Assembly (NCBI GenBank): GCA_017479645.1
Contig: JAFVBZ010000263.1
Location: 1-59,230 of the forward strand
Length of the DNA stretch: 59,230 nucleotides
Reading direction: 5' to 3'
Origin: Ruminiclostridium sp.
GTDB lineage: Bacteria > Bacillota > Clostridia > Oscillospirales > Ruminococcaceae
Both the position numbers and the translations under genes were made by a program. Within the stretch, counting starts at the first letter, position 1. Each line of letters starts with the position of its first letter. This document shows, one piece after another, positions 38,247 to 47,198 of the stretch. The notes under the pieces were generated by a model, which saw only the letters and a list, made by a program, of their open reading frames with translations, searched no databases and was not told where the DNA came from.

Positions 38247-38534
38247 ATGAGTGCATTGAAAAACGTCCTGTTTCTCGCAGGAGGATTTCTTATCGGAACG
38301 GCAGGAGTGAAGATCCTTTCCTCAAAAGAGGCAAAGAAGGTCTATGCTCACACTGCGGCTGCCGTGATACGCGCGAAGGACTGCGTTATGACAAAGGCAA
38401 CGGAGATACGCGAAGGCTGCGGTGACATTCTCGCCGATGCCCGCGACATCAACGAGAAGCGCGGCGAAGATAACGTATGTGACGATATCATTGAAGATGA
38501 GAGCGAAACGGAAACTCCAGCGGAGGAAGTATGA
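38247..38534 (+). CDS. Small membrane-anchored protein (DUF6110-like) before metal ATPase
   Basis: A 95-aa protein with one N-terminal hydrophobic segment (NVLFLAGGFLIGTAGVKIL), a basic helical part with Cys residues (RAKDCVMTKATEIREGCGD) and an acidic end (DDIIEDESETETPAEE) that could bind cations. It overlaps the ATPase gene by 4 bp (ATGA). Proteins like this (DUF6110, from memory) regularly precede this type of P1B ATPase and may deliver metal or regulate the pump. Confidence 0.75.
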   Translation: MSALKNVLFLAGGFLIGTAGVKILSSKEAKKVYAHTAAAVIRAKDCVMTKATEIREGCGDILADARDINEKRGEDNVCDDIIEDESETETPAEEV

Positions 38535-40642
38535 AGTGCCGGATACTGCATGAATCCAGCGGACGGATAAGGGTACATATTATCGGCGGCGCAATGTCTT
38601 TCAGACAAGCGGATATACTTGAGATATATCTGCGCTCAAAGCCGTTTGTGACCGCAGTAAAAGTGTTTGACAGAACAGGTGATGCTGTTGTAAAATACAC
38701 CGGAGACCGTTCGGAAGTGATCTCCGCGCTTGCGAAATTTTCGTACAGCGATGAGAATGCAAACGCTCTCGTACCGGAGCATTCCGGCAGAGAACTTGAC
38801 CGGAATTTTGAGGATAAACTTATCTTCGAAATAGCCAAAAGATATATCGGCAGACTTATCCTGCCTGCTCCCATACGATTCGCAATATCGGTGATAAAGT
38901 CGCTGAAATATGTATGGGAGGCGATCCGTGCGATCGCAAGACGGCGTATAGAAGTTGCAATACTTGATGCTACGGCTATCGTCGTTTCGCTGATACGCGG
39001 AGATCAGAAAACAGCTGCACAGGTAATGTTCCTGCTGAAAGTCGGGGAACTCCTGGAAGAATGGACGCATAAGCGCTCGGTTGATGATCTGGCAAGAACA
39101 ATGTCGCTGGGAGTTGACAAGGTCTGGGTGAGAACCGAGGGGACAGAGCTTCTCGTTCCGATAAACAGCGTCACCGCGGGAGACGAGATAGTGGTGCGTA
39201 CAGGCGGTATGATCCCGCTTGACGGAAAGGTGGTATCCGGCGAAGCCGAGGTGAATCAGGCTTCTATGACCGGTGAAGCAATGCCCGTTCACAAGAAGCC
39301 CGGCAGCTATGTTTACGCAGGGACTGTGGTTGAGGACGGAAGCATCATAATCAGCGTTGACAAGACTTCCGGAAGCGGAAAGTATGACCGCATAGTAAAG
39401 ATGATCGAGGAGTCTGAAAAGCTCAAATCCGAAGCCGAGAGCAAGGCTTCGAATCTTGCCGACAAACTTGTTCCGTACAGCCTCGGCGGTACACTTCTGA
39501 CATACCTGCTGACGCGGAATACCACCAAGGCATTATCGATACTTATGGTGGACTTCTCCTGTGCGCTGAAGCTTGCGATGCCGGTTTCGGTCATCTCGGC
39601 TATGCGCGAAAGCAGTTCCTGCGGGATAACCGTTAAGGGCGGTAAATTTCTTGAAGCTGTTGCGGAAGCCGATACGATAGTTTTCGATAAGACCGGAACT
39701 CTTACACACGCAGAACCGAGAGTGGCAAAGATAATAACATTCGGCGGCTGTGATGAAAGCGAATGTCTGCGGCTTGCGGCATGTCTTGAGGAACATTACC
39801 CCCATTCGATCGCAAATGCTGTTGTTTATGAAGCGGAAAAACGCGGACTGCTGCACGAGGAGAAACACTCGGCTGTGCAGTATGTTGTCGCTCACGGAAT
39901 CTCAAGCTCCGTTGACGGCGAGAAAGCTTTGATAGGAAGCTATCATTTTGTGTTTGAGGATGAGGGCGTCCGTGTCCCGGAGGGTGAGGAGGACAGACTT
40001 AACGAGCTGCCTCCGGAATATTCGCATCTGTATCTTGCTGTCGGCGGGAAACTTGCGGCAGTTATCTGTATCGAAGACCCGTTGCGCGATGAAGCAGCCG
40101 AAGTAGTATCGGGACTGAAGAAACTCGGCATAACAAGAGCCGTTATGATGACGGGAGACAGCAAGCGAACTGCGGAAGCAGTCGCGGCAAAGGTTGGTGT
40201 CGATGAATACTACAGCGAGGTGCTCCCCGAGGATAAAGCCGAGTTCATCAAAAAAGAACATGCGGCAGGACGCAAAGTGATAATGATCGGCGACGGAGTG
40301 AACGACTCTCCCGCATTATCGGAAGCAGATGCGGGTATAGCGATAAGCACAGGTGCGGCGATAGCACGGGAGATCGCGGATATAACGATATCTGCCGATG
40401 ATCTGTACTGCCTGCTGACACTCCGCAGGATAAGCACGGAGCTTATGAAGCGCATCAGCTGGAATTACCGCACTATCATCGGTTTCAATCTCGGACTGAT
40501 AATTCTCGGTGTGACCGGAATACTGCCGCCTGCAACATCGGCATTTCTTCACAATTCTTCGACGATCGCGATAGGTGCCGCAAGTATGAGAAATTATCTG
40601 AAAAATGAAGACAAAGACCGGACATGCCCGGTCAATGGCTGA
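38531..40642 (+). CDS. P1B-type metal-transporting ATPase
   Basis: A 703-aa cation pump. An N-terminal HMA-like fold without CxxC covers about residues 1-75. Membrane helices, the actuator motif ASMTGEAMPVHK, the phosphorylation site FDKTGTLTHAEP, an HP motif in EEHYPHSIANAV and the hinge MMTGDSKRTAE/IGDGVNDSPAL follow. The membrane metal motif is SCALKL (ILMVDFSCALKLAMP) in place of CPC, and the C-terminal helix reads HNSSTIAIGAASM. These features fit the Mn/Fe/Zn-linked branch (CtpC-like) rather than copper pumps; this is inference. The DtxR-type operator upstream fits. Confidence 0.9.
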   Translation: MKCRILHESSGRIRVHIIGGAMSFRQADILEIYLRSKPFVTAVKVFDRTGDAVVKYTGDRSEVISALAKFSYSDENANALVPEHSGRELDRNFEDKLIFEIAKRYIGRLILPAPIRFAISVIKSLKYVWEAIRAIARRRIEVAILDATAIVVSLIRGDQKTAAQVMFLLKVGELLEEWTHKRSVDDLARTMSLGVDKVWVRTEGTELLVPINSVTAGDEIVVRTGGMIPLDGKVVSGEAEVNQASMTGEAMPVHKKPGSYVYAGTVVEDGSIIISVDKTSGSGKYDRIVKMIEESEKLKSEAESKASNLADKLVPYSLGGTLLTYLLTRNTTKALSILMVDFSCALKLAMPVSVISAMRESSSCGITVKGGKFLEAVAEADTIVFDKTGTLTHAEPRVAKIITFGGCDESECLRLAACLEEHYPHSIANAVVYEAEKRGLLHEEKHSAVQYVVAHGISSSVDGEKALIGSYHFVFEDEGVRVPEGEEDRLNELPPEYSHLYLAVGGKLAAVICIEDPLRDEAAEVVSGLKKLGITRAVMMTGDSKRTAEAVAAKVGVDEYYSEVLPEDKAEFIKKEHAAGRKVIMIGDGVNDSPALSEADAGIAISTGAAIAREIADITISADDLYCLLTLRRISTELMKRISWNYRTIIGFNLGLIILGVTGILPPATSAFLHNSSTIAIGAASMRNYLKNEDKDRTCPVNG

Positions 40643-40658
40643 AGCGCCGTCAATTAAC

Positions 40659-40686
40659 CGTCCCGTATCTATTCGGGACGATTTTT
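40659..40686 (+). terminator. Terminator of the metal ATPase operon
   Basis: CGTCCCG (40659-40665), an 8-base loop, CGGGACG (40674-40680) and ATTTTT. Confidence 0.88.
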
Positions 40687-40736
40687 GGTATATCAGCCGT
40701 TTTTGACAGCTATTTGCCGCATGACTGATTTATCTA

Positions 40737-40765
40737 TTGACTTGATAGATCAAAGATGATATAAT
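40737..40765 (+). promoter_or_regulatory. Promoter of the SnoaL-like gene
   Basis: TTGACT (40737-40742), a 17-bp spacer and TATAAT (40760-40765). Confidence 0.88.
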
Positions 40766-40794
40766 AGTAGAAAATCAAATCAGGAGGACAACTC

Positions 40795-41157
40795 ATGTAT
40801 AATTTAGTGGACAGATATTTGCAGGCAGCTAAGAACAAGGATATAAATGCGTTGGACGGTATCTTCACAAACGACGCAGTATATATCGAGATAAACGGTG
40901 CCACATATAACGGATTGGGACAGATAAAGGAATGGTTTAAAAGTAAATGTGACAAAGGAAATGTAAACGCGTGGGATATACGGAAAATCGTTCAGAGCGG
41001 CGAAAACGGCGCAGCCCAGTGGTACTATGAGTACAGGACTGAAAACGGAGATACGGCATCTTACGACGGAGTGTCTCTCATAGAGCTGTCAGACGGAAAG
41101 ATCAAGCGCTGGAGTGAGTTTTCGCAGACGCTCAATAAAACATATCCGCTTCAATAA
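40795..41157 (+). CDS. SnoaL/NTF2-like small protein
   Basis: A 120-aa protein with the NTF2-like cone fold pattern: LVDRYLQAAKNKDINALDGI, FTNDAVYIEINGATYNG, GLGQIKEWF, and the late strands YYEYRTENGDTASYDGV and LIELSDGKIKRWSEF. This fold serves as enzyme or binding protein; no specific function can be named. Monocistronic, between its own promoter and terminator. CAGGAGGAC precedes the start. Confidence 0.85.
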   Translation: MYNLVDRYLQAAKNKDINALDGIFTNDAVYIEINGATYNGLGQIKEWFKSKCDKGNVNAWDIRKIVQSGENGAAQWYYEYRTENGDTASYDGVSLIELSDGKIKRWSEFSQTLNKTYPLQ

Positions 41158-41167
41158 GCAATATTTT

Positions 41168-41206
41168 AAGCCGTTTGCAGAGAATTATCTGCTGTCGGCT
41201 TTTTTA
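41168..41206 (+). terminator. Terminator after the SnoaL-like gene
   Basis: AAGCCG (41168-41173) with CGGCTT, and inner GCAGA with TCTGC, followed by TTTTTT. Confidence 0.85.
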
Positions 41207-41229
41207 TCTTCTTGCAGTCCGAATGTTCA

Positions 41230-41258
41230 TTGACTTTACAATGCATTTGTGATATAAT
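41230..41258 (+). promoter_or_regulatory. Promoter of the acetyltransferase gene
   Basis: TTGACT (41230-41235), a 17-bp spacer and TATAAT (41253-41258). Confidence 0.88.
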
Positions 41259-41293
41259 TTATCAAGCAGATCGTAAATAACAGGAGCAGTCAC

Positions 41294-41947
41294 ATGAAAG
41301 ACGGAAAAAGACCGGATCCGAACGTAATTCACCCTGTCAGGGGATATGATAAAGAGATCTATATAAAACCTTCGATTACAAGATCAAACATTATTGCAGG
41401 CGAATTTTCCTATATTGCCGATTCCGACTTTGATAGCCATGTCACACACCATTACGAATGGAATGGTGACAATCTGATAATCGGTAAATTCTGTCAGATA
41501 GCAGCGGGCGTTGAGTTTGTAATGAACGGTGCAAATCATCAGATGAATGCGGTCTCGACATATCCGTTTTATACGCTGGAAGGGTGGAATATGGAACCTC
41601 CGGCGGGAGCTGATATGCCGCTGAAAGGTGATACAGTTGTCGGAAACGATGTATGGATAGGTCAGAATGCGGTTATTCTTCCCGGCGTGCATATCGGTGA
41701 CGGTGCAATTATAGGAGCAGACAGTGTTGTCGGCAGCAATGTCGAACCATACACGATCGCTGCCGGCAATCCGGTCAGAGTATTGAGGAAACGGTTCGAT
41801 GACGAAATGATCGGACTGCTGCTCGATTTCAGATGGTGGGATAAAAGCATTGAGGAAATTGATTCGCTTATTCCCGTACTGACGTGCAGTGACATTGAAA
41901 AAGTCCGGAAATATATCAGGGAATATTTGTCTGAACGTTCTGAATAA
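41294..41947 (+). CDS. Vat/CatB-type xenobiotic O-acetyltransferase
   Basis: A 217-aa left-handed beta-helix enzyme. Hexapeptide repeats run through LIIGKFCQIAAGVEFVM and VVGNDVWIGQNAVILPGVHI, and the catalytic His lies in NGANHQMNAVSTYPF (about residues 80-86). The C-terminal helix begins NPVRVLRKRFDDEMI. This is the family of streptogramin A (Vat) and chloramphenicol (CatB) acetyltransferases. The residues around the His match, but many relatives in commensals have no tested drug activity. AGGAG precedes the start at good distance. Confidence 0.87.
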   Translation: MKDGKRPDPNVIHPVRGYDKEIYIKPSITRSNIIAGEFSYIADSDFDSHVTHHYEWNGDNLIIGKFCQIAAGVEFVMNGANHQMNAVSTYPFYTLEGWNMEPPAGADMPLKGDTVVGNDVWIGQNAVILPGVHIGDGAIIGADSVVGSNVEPYTIAAGNPVRVLRKRFDDEMIGLLLDFRWWDKSIEEIDSLIPVLTCSDIEKVRKYIREYLSERSE

Positions 41948-42054
41948 CTGAATATGCAGTCGGTAAATCCCGTAATCATTCTGTTTTAATGTGATTGAAT
42001 ATTTGTTGAAATTATTGATAAGATCGGAAGTTAGTATGCACAGGAGGAAAAGAA

Positions 42055-42504
42055 ATGCTTGAAATAGGAACCAAAGCCCCGGATTTTTCATTGCCGGATC
42101 AGAACGGAAAAACGCATACACTTACAGAATATCATGGTAAGAAAGTCGTCCTGTATTTCTACCCGAAAGACATGACAAGCGGATGCACAAGTCAGGCTTG
42201 CAGTTTCAGAGACCTTTATCCCCAGTTTAAAGAAAAAGGCGCAGTTGTACTCGGTGTAAGCAAGGACAGTGTTGCGTCACACAAACGCTTTGAAGAAGCT
42301 CACGGTCTGCCGTTCACTCTGTTGTCAGATACTGAACTGAATGTGATCACGGCGTATGATGTTCTGAAACGTGATAAGGAAGGTCAGCTTACGAAGAGTC
42401 TGTCCCGTTCCACATACCTTATTGATGAAGAAGGCGTGATAGTCAAGGCATTCGGCAGTGTCAAAGCAAAAGAAAACCCCGCGAAGATGCTGGAAGAACT
42501 GTAA
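42055..42504 (+). CDS. bcp: Thioredoxin-dependent thiol peroxidase (Bcp/PrxQ)
   Basis: A 149-aa peroxiredoxin of usual length. The peroxidatic Cys lies in YPKDMTSGCTSQACSF (about residues 36-51), with the second Cys five residues on, as in PrxQ/BCP proteins. It reduces H2O2 and organic peroxides using thioredoxin. The start follows CAGGAGGAAAA. The next gene follows after 42 bp and may be co-transcribed. Confidence 0.93.
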   Translation: MLEIGTKAPDFSLPDQNGKTHTLTEYHGKKVVLYFYPKDMTSGCTSQACSFRDLYPQFKEKGAVVLGVSKDSVASHKRFEEAHGLPFTLLSDTELNVITAYDVLKRDKEGQLTKSLSRSTYLIDEEGVIVKAFGSVKAKENPAKMLEEL

Positions 42505-42546
42505 CATTCAGATGTTCGCTTTCAAAATAACTGCACGGAGACCGTT

Positions 42547-43005
42547 ATGAAAATCAAAAGAATTCTGCTGACCGCAATTATTGCAGGTGTGGTGTGTTTT
42601 GGCATCGCTTCATGCGTGAAAACCGACGATATCAGTACCGTAACAGAGACTGCAGAAAAGAATCATGATCCGGAAGAGAAGCCGTACGGATATTACAAGA
42701 GGGTATCTTTAGCAAAGGAAAATGAGACGATCGATGAGCTGAAGGAACTGTTAAGGATCGGAAAAAGAGGGTACCTGGTGGTGAATGAAGACGGTACTGC
42801 ATTCTTTGATCTTTACGGAGAGAAAACAGAGTACATTTATGATGAAAAGAATTTTTATTCAAAAGATGATACGGAAATGATCTCCGGCTTTTCCTATGTT
42901 TATTACGGCGGCAGACTTACACTTAATGAGGGAATATGGATATCGCAGTTTGAAATGCTCACAGATAAAGAACGCGATTATTATCTGAAGCACGGTTCGG
43001 AATAA
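42547..43005 (+). CDS. Small lipoprotein of unknown function
   Basis: A 152-aa exported lipoprotein. It has a basic start (MKIKRILLT), a hydrophobic core and a lipobox FGIASC with Cys at about residue 23. The mature part is acidic with many Tyr residues (YGYYKRVSLAKE, FSYVYYGGRLTLNEG). No domain recognised. Confidence 0.75.
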   Translation: MKIKRILLTAIIAGVVCFGIASCVKTDDISTVTETAEKNHDPEEKPYGYYKRVSLAKENETIDELKELLRIGKRGYLVVNEDGTAFFDLYGEKTEYIYDEKNFYSKDDTEMISGFSYVYYGGRLTLNEGIWISQFEMLTDKERDYYLKHGSE

Positions 43006-43026
43006 TTATGAATAATATGACGGAAA

Positions 43027-43066
43027 AGCCCCTTGTTCACTATCAGTGAACAAGGGGCTCCGTTTC
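43027..43066. terminator. Strong terminator between convergent genes
   Basis: AGCCCCTTGTTCAC (43027-43040), loop TATCA, GTGAACAAGGGGCT (43046-43059). A 14-bp perfect stem; it serves the lipoprotein gene and, from the other side, the solute-binding protein gene (TTTTCC). Confidence 0.9.
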
Positions 43067-43077
43067 TTATAATACTT

Positions 43078-44313
43078 TCATCTTGCTTTCAGAAGTTCAT
43101 CCTGCAGTTCCGCAAGTGCCCGTTTCAGCTCGCTTTCGTCTGCGCCGCTGTATTTTCCTGCATTTATATCGGAGCCGAAAGCTTTCATCAGATCCCAGAA
43201 AAGATTGGGATACTGGAGCTGTTCCTTGCAGTATTTAAACTGCTCTGCCAGTGCGGAAAGGGCTTTATCTGTTTTTATTGTATCGCTCTGCTGTGCATTA
43301 AGATTGGAGGGTCCCCAGCCTGCGGCATCGTATCTTGCAAGCTGCATCTCCTCTCCGGACAGGTACTGTGCGATCATGTGGCAGAATATGGTGGTATCGT
43401 TGTCGTTATGGGGCTTGACGCCGATAAGTTTATATCCCTTGAATCCGCTCATCTGGAAAGTTTCGCCGTCAACTGTGAATGTCGGCAAAGGTGCCGCACC
43501 GTAGTTCTCGCCCAGATATGCTTTTGCAGTCGCGGCTTCTGCGGGAACAGAAATAACAGCTCCGGCAGTACCGCCGTCCGGATTGAACATTGCGGCATCG
43601 GTCCCTGTAGATATGGCATAAGCGGGGTTATCACGGAGAGCGTTCATTGCCTTGAACGCTTTCATTCCCGCATCGCTGTCAAAATTGCAGTCAGCTCCAG
43701 TAAATACTCCGTCCGATCCGAAGGAGTATTGGCAATCCGCCCCGGTACCGAAAAAGAATGACATATTATACCAGCCGTTGTCCAAAGGGAAGAAGAATTT
43801 CTTTCCGGCTGAACTGCATTGTTCGAGAATGCCCTCAAGAGTTGATGTGTCGGTGATGACCGATGTATCGTAATACATGAAATATCCGTTATCGGAAGTT
43901 TCCGGATAAGCATATACCTTTCCTTCGTGTGTCGCGGCATTTATCGAGCCTTCGTCATTATCCGACATTATGCTGTCAAGAAATACGCCTCCCGGCGCTG
44001 AAAGGGCATTTACAGCAAGAAGTCTTGAAAGCTGATCCTGGGCGAAATTGAACACATCGGCTCCTTCTTCCGAATCGGTAAGGAACTGCGTAACGACTTC
44101 ACCTGTCTCCATGACGGAAACGGTTATCGTATATTTCCTGTTCCACTCTTCCTGACCTTTAAGCCACTCGTTAAGTTTAGTCTGTGTTATTTCCCTTGTT
44201 TCGTCAGTAGTCCATACTCTGATTTCCCGCTTTGGACTTTGTAAAGAACAGCTGCCGGCTGTCAGTAACAGCATTCCGGAAATGATAAGCGAAACTGCTT
44301 TTCTGATCATCAT
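43078..44313 (-). CDS. Extracellular solute-binding lipoprotein (family 1)
   Basis: A 411-aa ABC-transporter binding protein. The signal peptide ends in lipobox LLTAGSC (Cys about residue 22). The mature part is typical of sugar-binding proteins: REIRVWTTDETREITQTKL, GADVFNFAQDQLSRL, YAYPETSDNGYFMYYDTS and MQLARYDAAGWGPSN. No permease or ATPase genes lie beside it, so it must work with distant transporter subunits or act as a sensor. A GGAGATTTC site precedes the start. Confidence 0.85.
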   Translation of the reverse strand: MMIRKAVSLIISGMLLLTAGSCSLQSPKREIRVWTTDETREITQTKLNEWLKGQEEWNRKYTITVSVMETGEVVTQFLTDSEEGADVFNFAQDQLSRLLAVNALSAPGGVFLDSIMSDNDEGSINAATHEGKVYAYPETSDNGYFMYYDTSVITDTSTLEGILEQCSSAGKKFFFPLDNGWYNMSFFFGTGADCQYSFGSDGVFTGADCNFDSDAGMKAFKAMNALRDNPAYAISTGTDAAMFNPDGGTAGAVISVPAEAATAKAYLGENYGAAPLPTFTVDGETFQMSGFKGYKLIGVKPHNDNDTTIFCHMIAQYLSGEEMQLARYDAAGWGPSNLNAQQSDTIKTDKALSALAEQFKYCKEQLQYPNLFWDLMKAFGSDINAGKYSGADESELKRALAELQDELLKAR

Positions 44314-44387
44314 GAAATCTCCTTTTCTTTGTAAAGACGTTATAAATCGCAGCTGCGGCTTTTATTACAAAAAACTTATCTGTCCGA

Positions 44388-45416
44388 TCAAACGTCAAAA
44401 CTTATTACCTGTTTTTCTGCGTCAACAACTGCTACGACACCGAAAGGAATGATACAGCGCGGCGCTGCATGTCCGATATTTACGTTGAAAACAATCGGAA
44501 GTTCCGGCTTGTTTATTACCTTTACAAGCAGCTTCTTGTACTCTTCCGCATAAGTCTCGTCCATTGGCTTTCCGCACAGAACACCGGATACCGCATCAAA
44601 CACTCCCGCTTCTTTCAGATATTCCAGCGTTCTGCGGTATTTTCCCGGAGACGGTTTTTCTTCGCTGGATTCAAGCAGGATTATATGTCCTCTCCAGTCA
44701 TCTGCATGGGGGAAGAGCTGATATTTTCTGCATAGTTCGGGCATATCCGCATATCGCTCGCCGTTGAACATATCGTGTATCGAACAGATGCAGCCGCCGA
44801 GAATTTTTCCCGCGAAAACCGGTTCTCCCTGCAGCAGTTCAAAGCCGTGATCTTCGTGGGCAGTAAGCGGCATGCCGATCTGATCGGGACCGTAACTGTT
44901 TCTTTCCTCATACCACAGATCGCTCGGAGTTATCCGGCTTATAGTTTCTGTGGTAATAAGCTCCTCAAAATACTTTCTCGTGTACGGCAGCATTCCGGAA
45001 GAAAGTTCGCAGATATCCGTGAGAAATGCCTGACCGTAGAATGAGCGCAGCCCGGCTTTGTGCAGCATAAAATGGTTGATCGTTGTATCGGAAAAACCGA
45101 GGAATATCTTGCCGTTTGCAGCATTCGCCAGTTCGCTGTTGTCAAACAGATACGGCAGCAGACGGTAAGTATCATCGCCGCCTATCGCGGTAAGTATCAT
45201 GTCTGTATCGGGATCGCGGAAAGCCTGCAGCAGGTCTTCCGCTCTCTTTTCGGGGTGAGCGCTTATGTAATCCGCGCCTTTGAGCGCATTCGGCGTAAAC
45301 TTTACATTCAGACCGTATTCTTCAAGCCTGCGGATTCCGATATCTACCTGAAATTTTGCGAAAGGCTCACCTGCGATACCGCTTGAAAGACTTACAATAG
45401 CTATATTCTTTACCAT
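44388..45416 (-). CDS. S66-family peptidase (LD-carboxypeptidase/MccF-like)
   Basis: A 342-aa serine peptidase with the nucleophile Ser in FLGFSDTTINHF (about residue 109), the catalytic Glu region HIILLESSEEKPSPG and the His in NVNIGHAAPR near the end. Family members cut LD-bonds in peptidoglycan or hydrolyse peptidyl-nucleotide antibiotics such as microcin C. The AIVSLSSGIAGEPF start is typical of the MccF-like branch. Either role is possible. Confidence 0.88.
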   Translation of the reverse strand: MVKNIAIVSLSSGIAGEPFAKFQVDIGIRRLEEYGLNVKFTPNALKGADYISAHPEKRAEDLLQAFRDPDTDMILTAIGGDDTYRLLPYLFDNSELANAANGKIFLGFSDTTINHFMLHKAGLRSFYGQAFLTDICELSSGMLPYTRKYFEELITTETISRITPSDLWYEERNSYGPDQIGMPLTAHEDHGFELLQGEPVFAGKILGGCICSIHDMFNGERYADMPELCRKYQLFPHADDWRGHIILLESSEEKPSPGKYRRTLEYLKEAGVFDAVSGVLCGKPMDETYAEEYKKLLVKVINKPELPIVFNVNIGHAAPRCIIPFGVVAVVDAEKQVISFDV

Positions 45417-45447
45417 AATTCCTCCGTGGATTTTATTACCTTTGCTA

Positions 45448-45476
45448 ATTTTACCTGTTTATGACAGCGTTGTCAA
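45448..45476 (-). promoter_or_regulatory. Promoter of the S66 peptidase gene
   Basis: On the minus strand TTGACA (45471-45476), a 17-bp spacer and TAAAAT (45448-45453). Confidence 0.85.
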
Positions 45477-45535
45477 GTGTTTTCTGACAAAAATCTGCTG
45501 TCGCCGGAGTAAATTTTTGCGGCTTCACACAGCTA

Positions 45536-45564
45536 TTGAAAAAGCACGGCTAATGTGGTATAAT
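45536..45564 (+). promoter_or_regulatory. Promoter of the carbonic anhydrase operon
   Basis: TTGAAA (45536-45541), a 17-bp spacer and TATAAT (45559-45564). Confidence 0.88.
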
Positions 45565-45601
45565 ATGAAGCGAATAATGTATTCTGACAGGAGAATGAAA
45601 T

Positions 45602-46174
45602 ATGAAACGTACATACAAAGTCAGCGCTGAACAGGCGCTCCAAAGGCTGAAGAGCGGCAATGAAGCATACCTTGCCGCGAAGACAGGACGAGGAGATATC
45701 TCTCCCGAGAAGAGAAAGCATACCTGTGACTACGGTCAGCAGCCTTATGCGGTAATCGTGACCTGTTCGGATTCGAGAGTTATACCGGAGTGCATCTTCA
45801 GCGCCGGTATAGGCGAGCTGTTTGTTATCCGTGTTGCGGGTAATGTCATTGATGATCACCAGCTGGGCTCTGTCGAGTATGCCGCGGAGCATCTCGGTAT
45901 AAGGCTTGTGGTAGTGCTCGGACATGATCACTGCGGAGCGGTTGATGCAGCAATAAATCATGATCCCGAAGGCTATATCAAGTTTATCACTGATGAGATA
46001 AAGACTGCGATAGGCGACGAAAAGGACGATTATAAGGCATGCTGTATGAACGTGCGCCACAGTGTGGATATGATCGAACAGAGCTTCGAGATACACACGG
46101 AGGAAGAGCACGGACTGCGGGTTATCGGTGCGATGTACAGGCTTGCTGACGGGAAAGTTGAGTTCTGTATCTGA
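45602..46174 (+). CDS. Beta-type carbonic anhydrase
   Basis: A 190-aa enzyme. The zinc ligands are Cys in VTCSDSRVIP (about residue 55) and His and Cys in VLGHDHCGAVDA (about residues 106-109). RVAGNVIDDHQLGSVEYA gives the conserved core. It interconverts CO2 and bicarbonate, useful for carboxylating enzymes and pH control. It leads a run of plus-strand genes with short gaps (sfsA, a small gene, a hydrolase and nagA). Confidence 0.93.
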   Translation: MKRTYKVSAEQALQRLKSGNEAYLAAKTGRGDISPEKRKHTCDYGQQPYAVIVTCSDSRVIPECIFSAGIGELFVIRVAGNVIDDHQLGSVEYAAEHLGIRLVVVLGHDHCGAVDAAINHDPEGYIKFITDEIKTAIGDEKDDYKACCMNVRHSVDMIEQSFEIHTEEEHGLRVIGAMYRLADGKVEFCI

Positions 46175-46202
46175 ATTTTAAAAATCGCTGATAGCCGGAA
46201 TT

Positions 46203-46883
46203 ATGGAGACAATACAATTGAGATACGATAATATTACAAAAGCTGTATTTGTGAACCGTCCGAACCGCTTCATTGCAGAGGTGGAGCTTGGCGGTCACAT
46301 TGAAACTGTGCATGTGAAAAATACCGGCAGGTGCAGGGAACTTCTTGTACCCGGCAGTGAAGTGTGGCTGACAGCTCCGGATAATCCCAAAAGGAAAACG
46401 AAATACGATCTTGTTGCAGTAAGAAAAAATACGGGTGTGCTGTTCAATATAGACAGTCAGGCACCCAACAAGGTGATGCGGGAATGGCTGGAACAACAAG
46501 GCTATGACAGGATAATGCCGGAATATACATACGGCAGTTCGAGAATAGATTTCTATATGGAGCGCGGCAGCAATAAATATCTGATCGAGGTCAAAGGCTG
46601 TACACTTGAAAAAGACGGTGTCGGATATTTTCCCGATGCACCTACCGAACGCGGAGTGAAGCATATCCGAGAACTGATCAATGCAGCGGAAGAAGGATAT
46701 AATGCGGCTCTTGCATTTGTGATACAAATGGAGGGAGTGACGGAAGTCCGTCCGAATACAGCAACGCATGCGGAGTTTGGCAAAGCTGTGAATGAAGCGG
46801 AAAAGGCGGGTGTGAAGATACTGTTTTGCACATGCAAAGCGGAGCCGGACAGCCTTGTGATAACCGATATGATCGGAGGATAA
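46203..46883 (+). CDS. sfsA: SfsA-family sugar fermentation stimulation nuclease
   Basis: A 226-aa protein of usual SfsA length. Signature parts are FIAEVELGGHIETVHVKNTG, CRELLVPGSEVWL, RIDFYMERG, LIEVKGCTLEKDGVGYFPDA (nuclease core with Asp and ExK) and PTERGVKHIREL. It is described as a DNA/RNA nuclease with an OB-like N-terminus; its cellular role is unclear. It ends 1 bp before the next start. Confidence 0.93.
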   Translation: METIQLRYDNITKAVFVNRPNRFIAEVELGGHIETVHVKNTGRCRELLVPGSEVWLTAPDNPKRKTKYDLVAVRKNTGVLFNIDSQAPNKVMREWLEQQGYDRIMPEYTYGSSRIDFYMERGSNKYLIEVKGCTLEKDGVGYFPDAPTERGVKHIRELINAAEEGYNAALAFVIQMEGVTEVRPNTATHAEFGKAVNEAEKAGVKILFCTCKAEPDSLVITDMIGG

Positions 46884-46884
46884 A

Positions 46885-47184
46885 ATGGACAGCAAAGAGA
46901 TCTGGAAAAGCACCTGCGACAAGCTTGTATCAGCAGTCACCGGACTCGGATATCCCGAAGAGCTTGGGTTAGAGATAGCAAAGCATATAGGCGCTCCAAA
47001 GGGCATGGAGCGAATGATCTCGTATCTGAATCAGGTCAGACCGAAAAAGGTGGAAATGGTTGTTGACGAGATGATCTCGATAAGAAGCGAGATCGACGCA
47101 TGGCGGGATAAGAAAGCAAGTCAGAAGGCAAACGTGTCATACAATGAGATGCTTTATTACGGGTTTGGCGACGATGACGAGTGA
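46885..47184 (+). CDS. Small conserved helical protein
   Basis: A 99-aa soluble protein, mostly helical (LGLEIAKHIGAPKGMERMIS, YLNQVRPKKVEMVVDEMIS), with an acidic end (YGFGDDDE). Function unknown. It sits between sfsA (1-bp gap) and the nitrilase-like gene (14-bp gap), so it is part of the operon. Confidence 0.75.
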   Translation: MDSKEIWKSTCDKLVSAVTGLGYPEELGLEIAKHIGAPKGMERMISYLNQVRPKKVEMVVDEMISIRSEIDAWRDKKASQKANVSYNEMLYYGFGDDDE

Positions 47185-47198
47185 AAGGATAGTATCAC

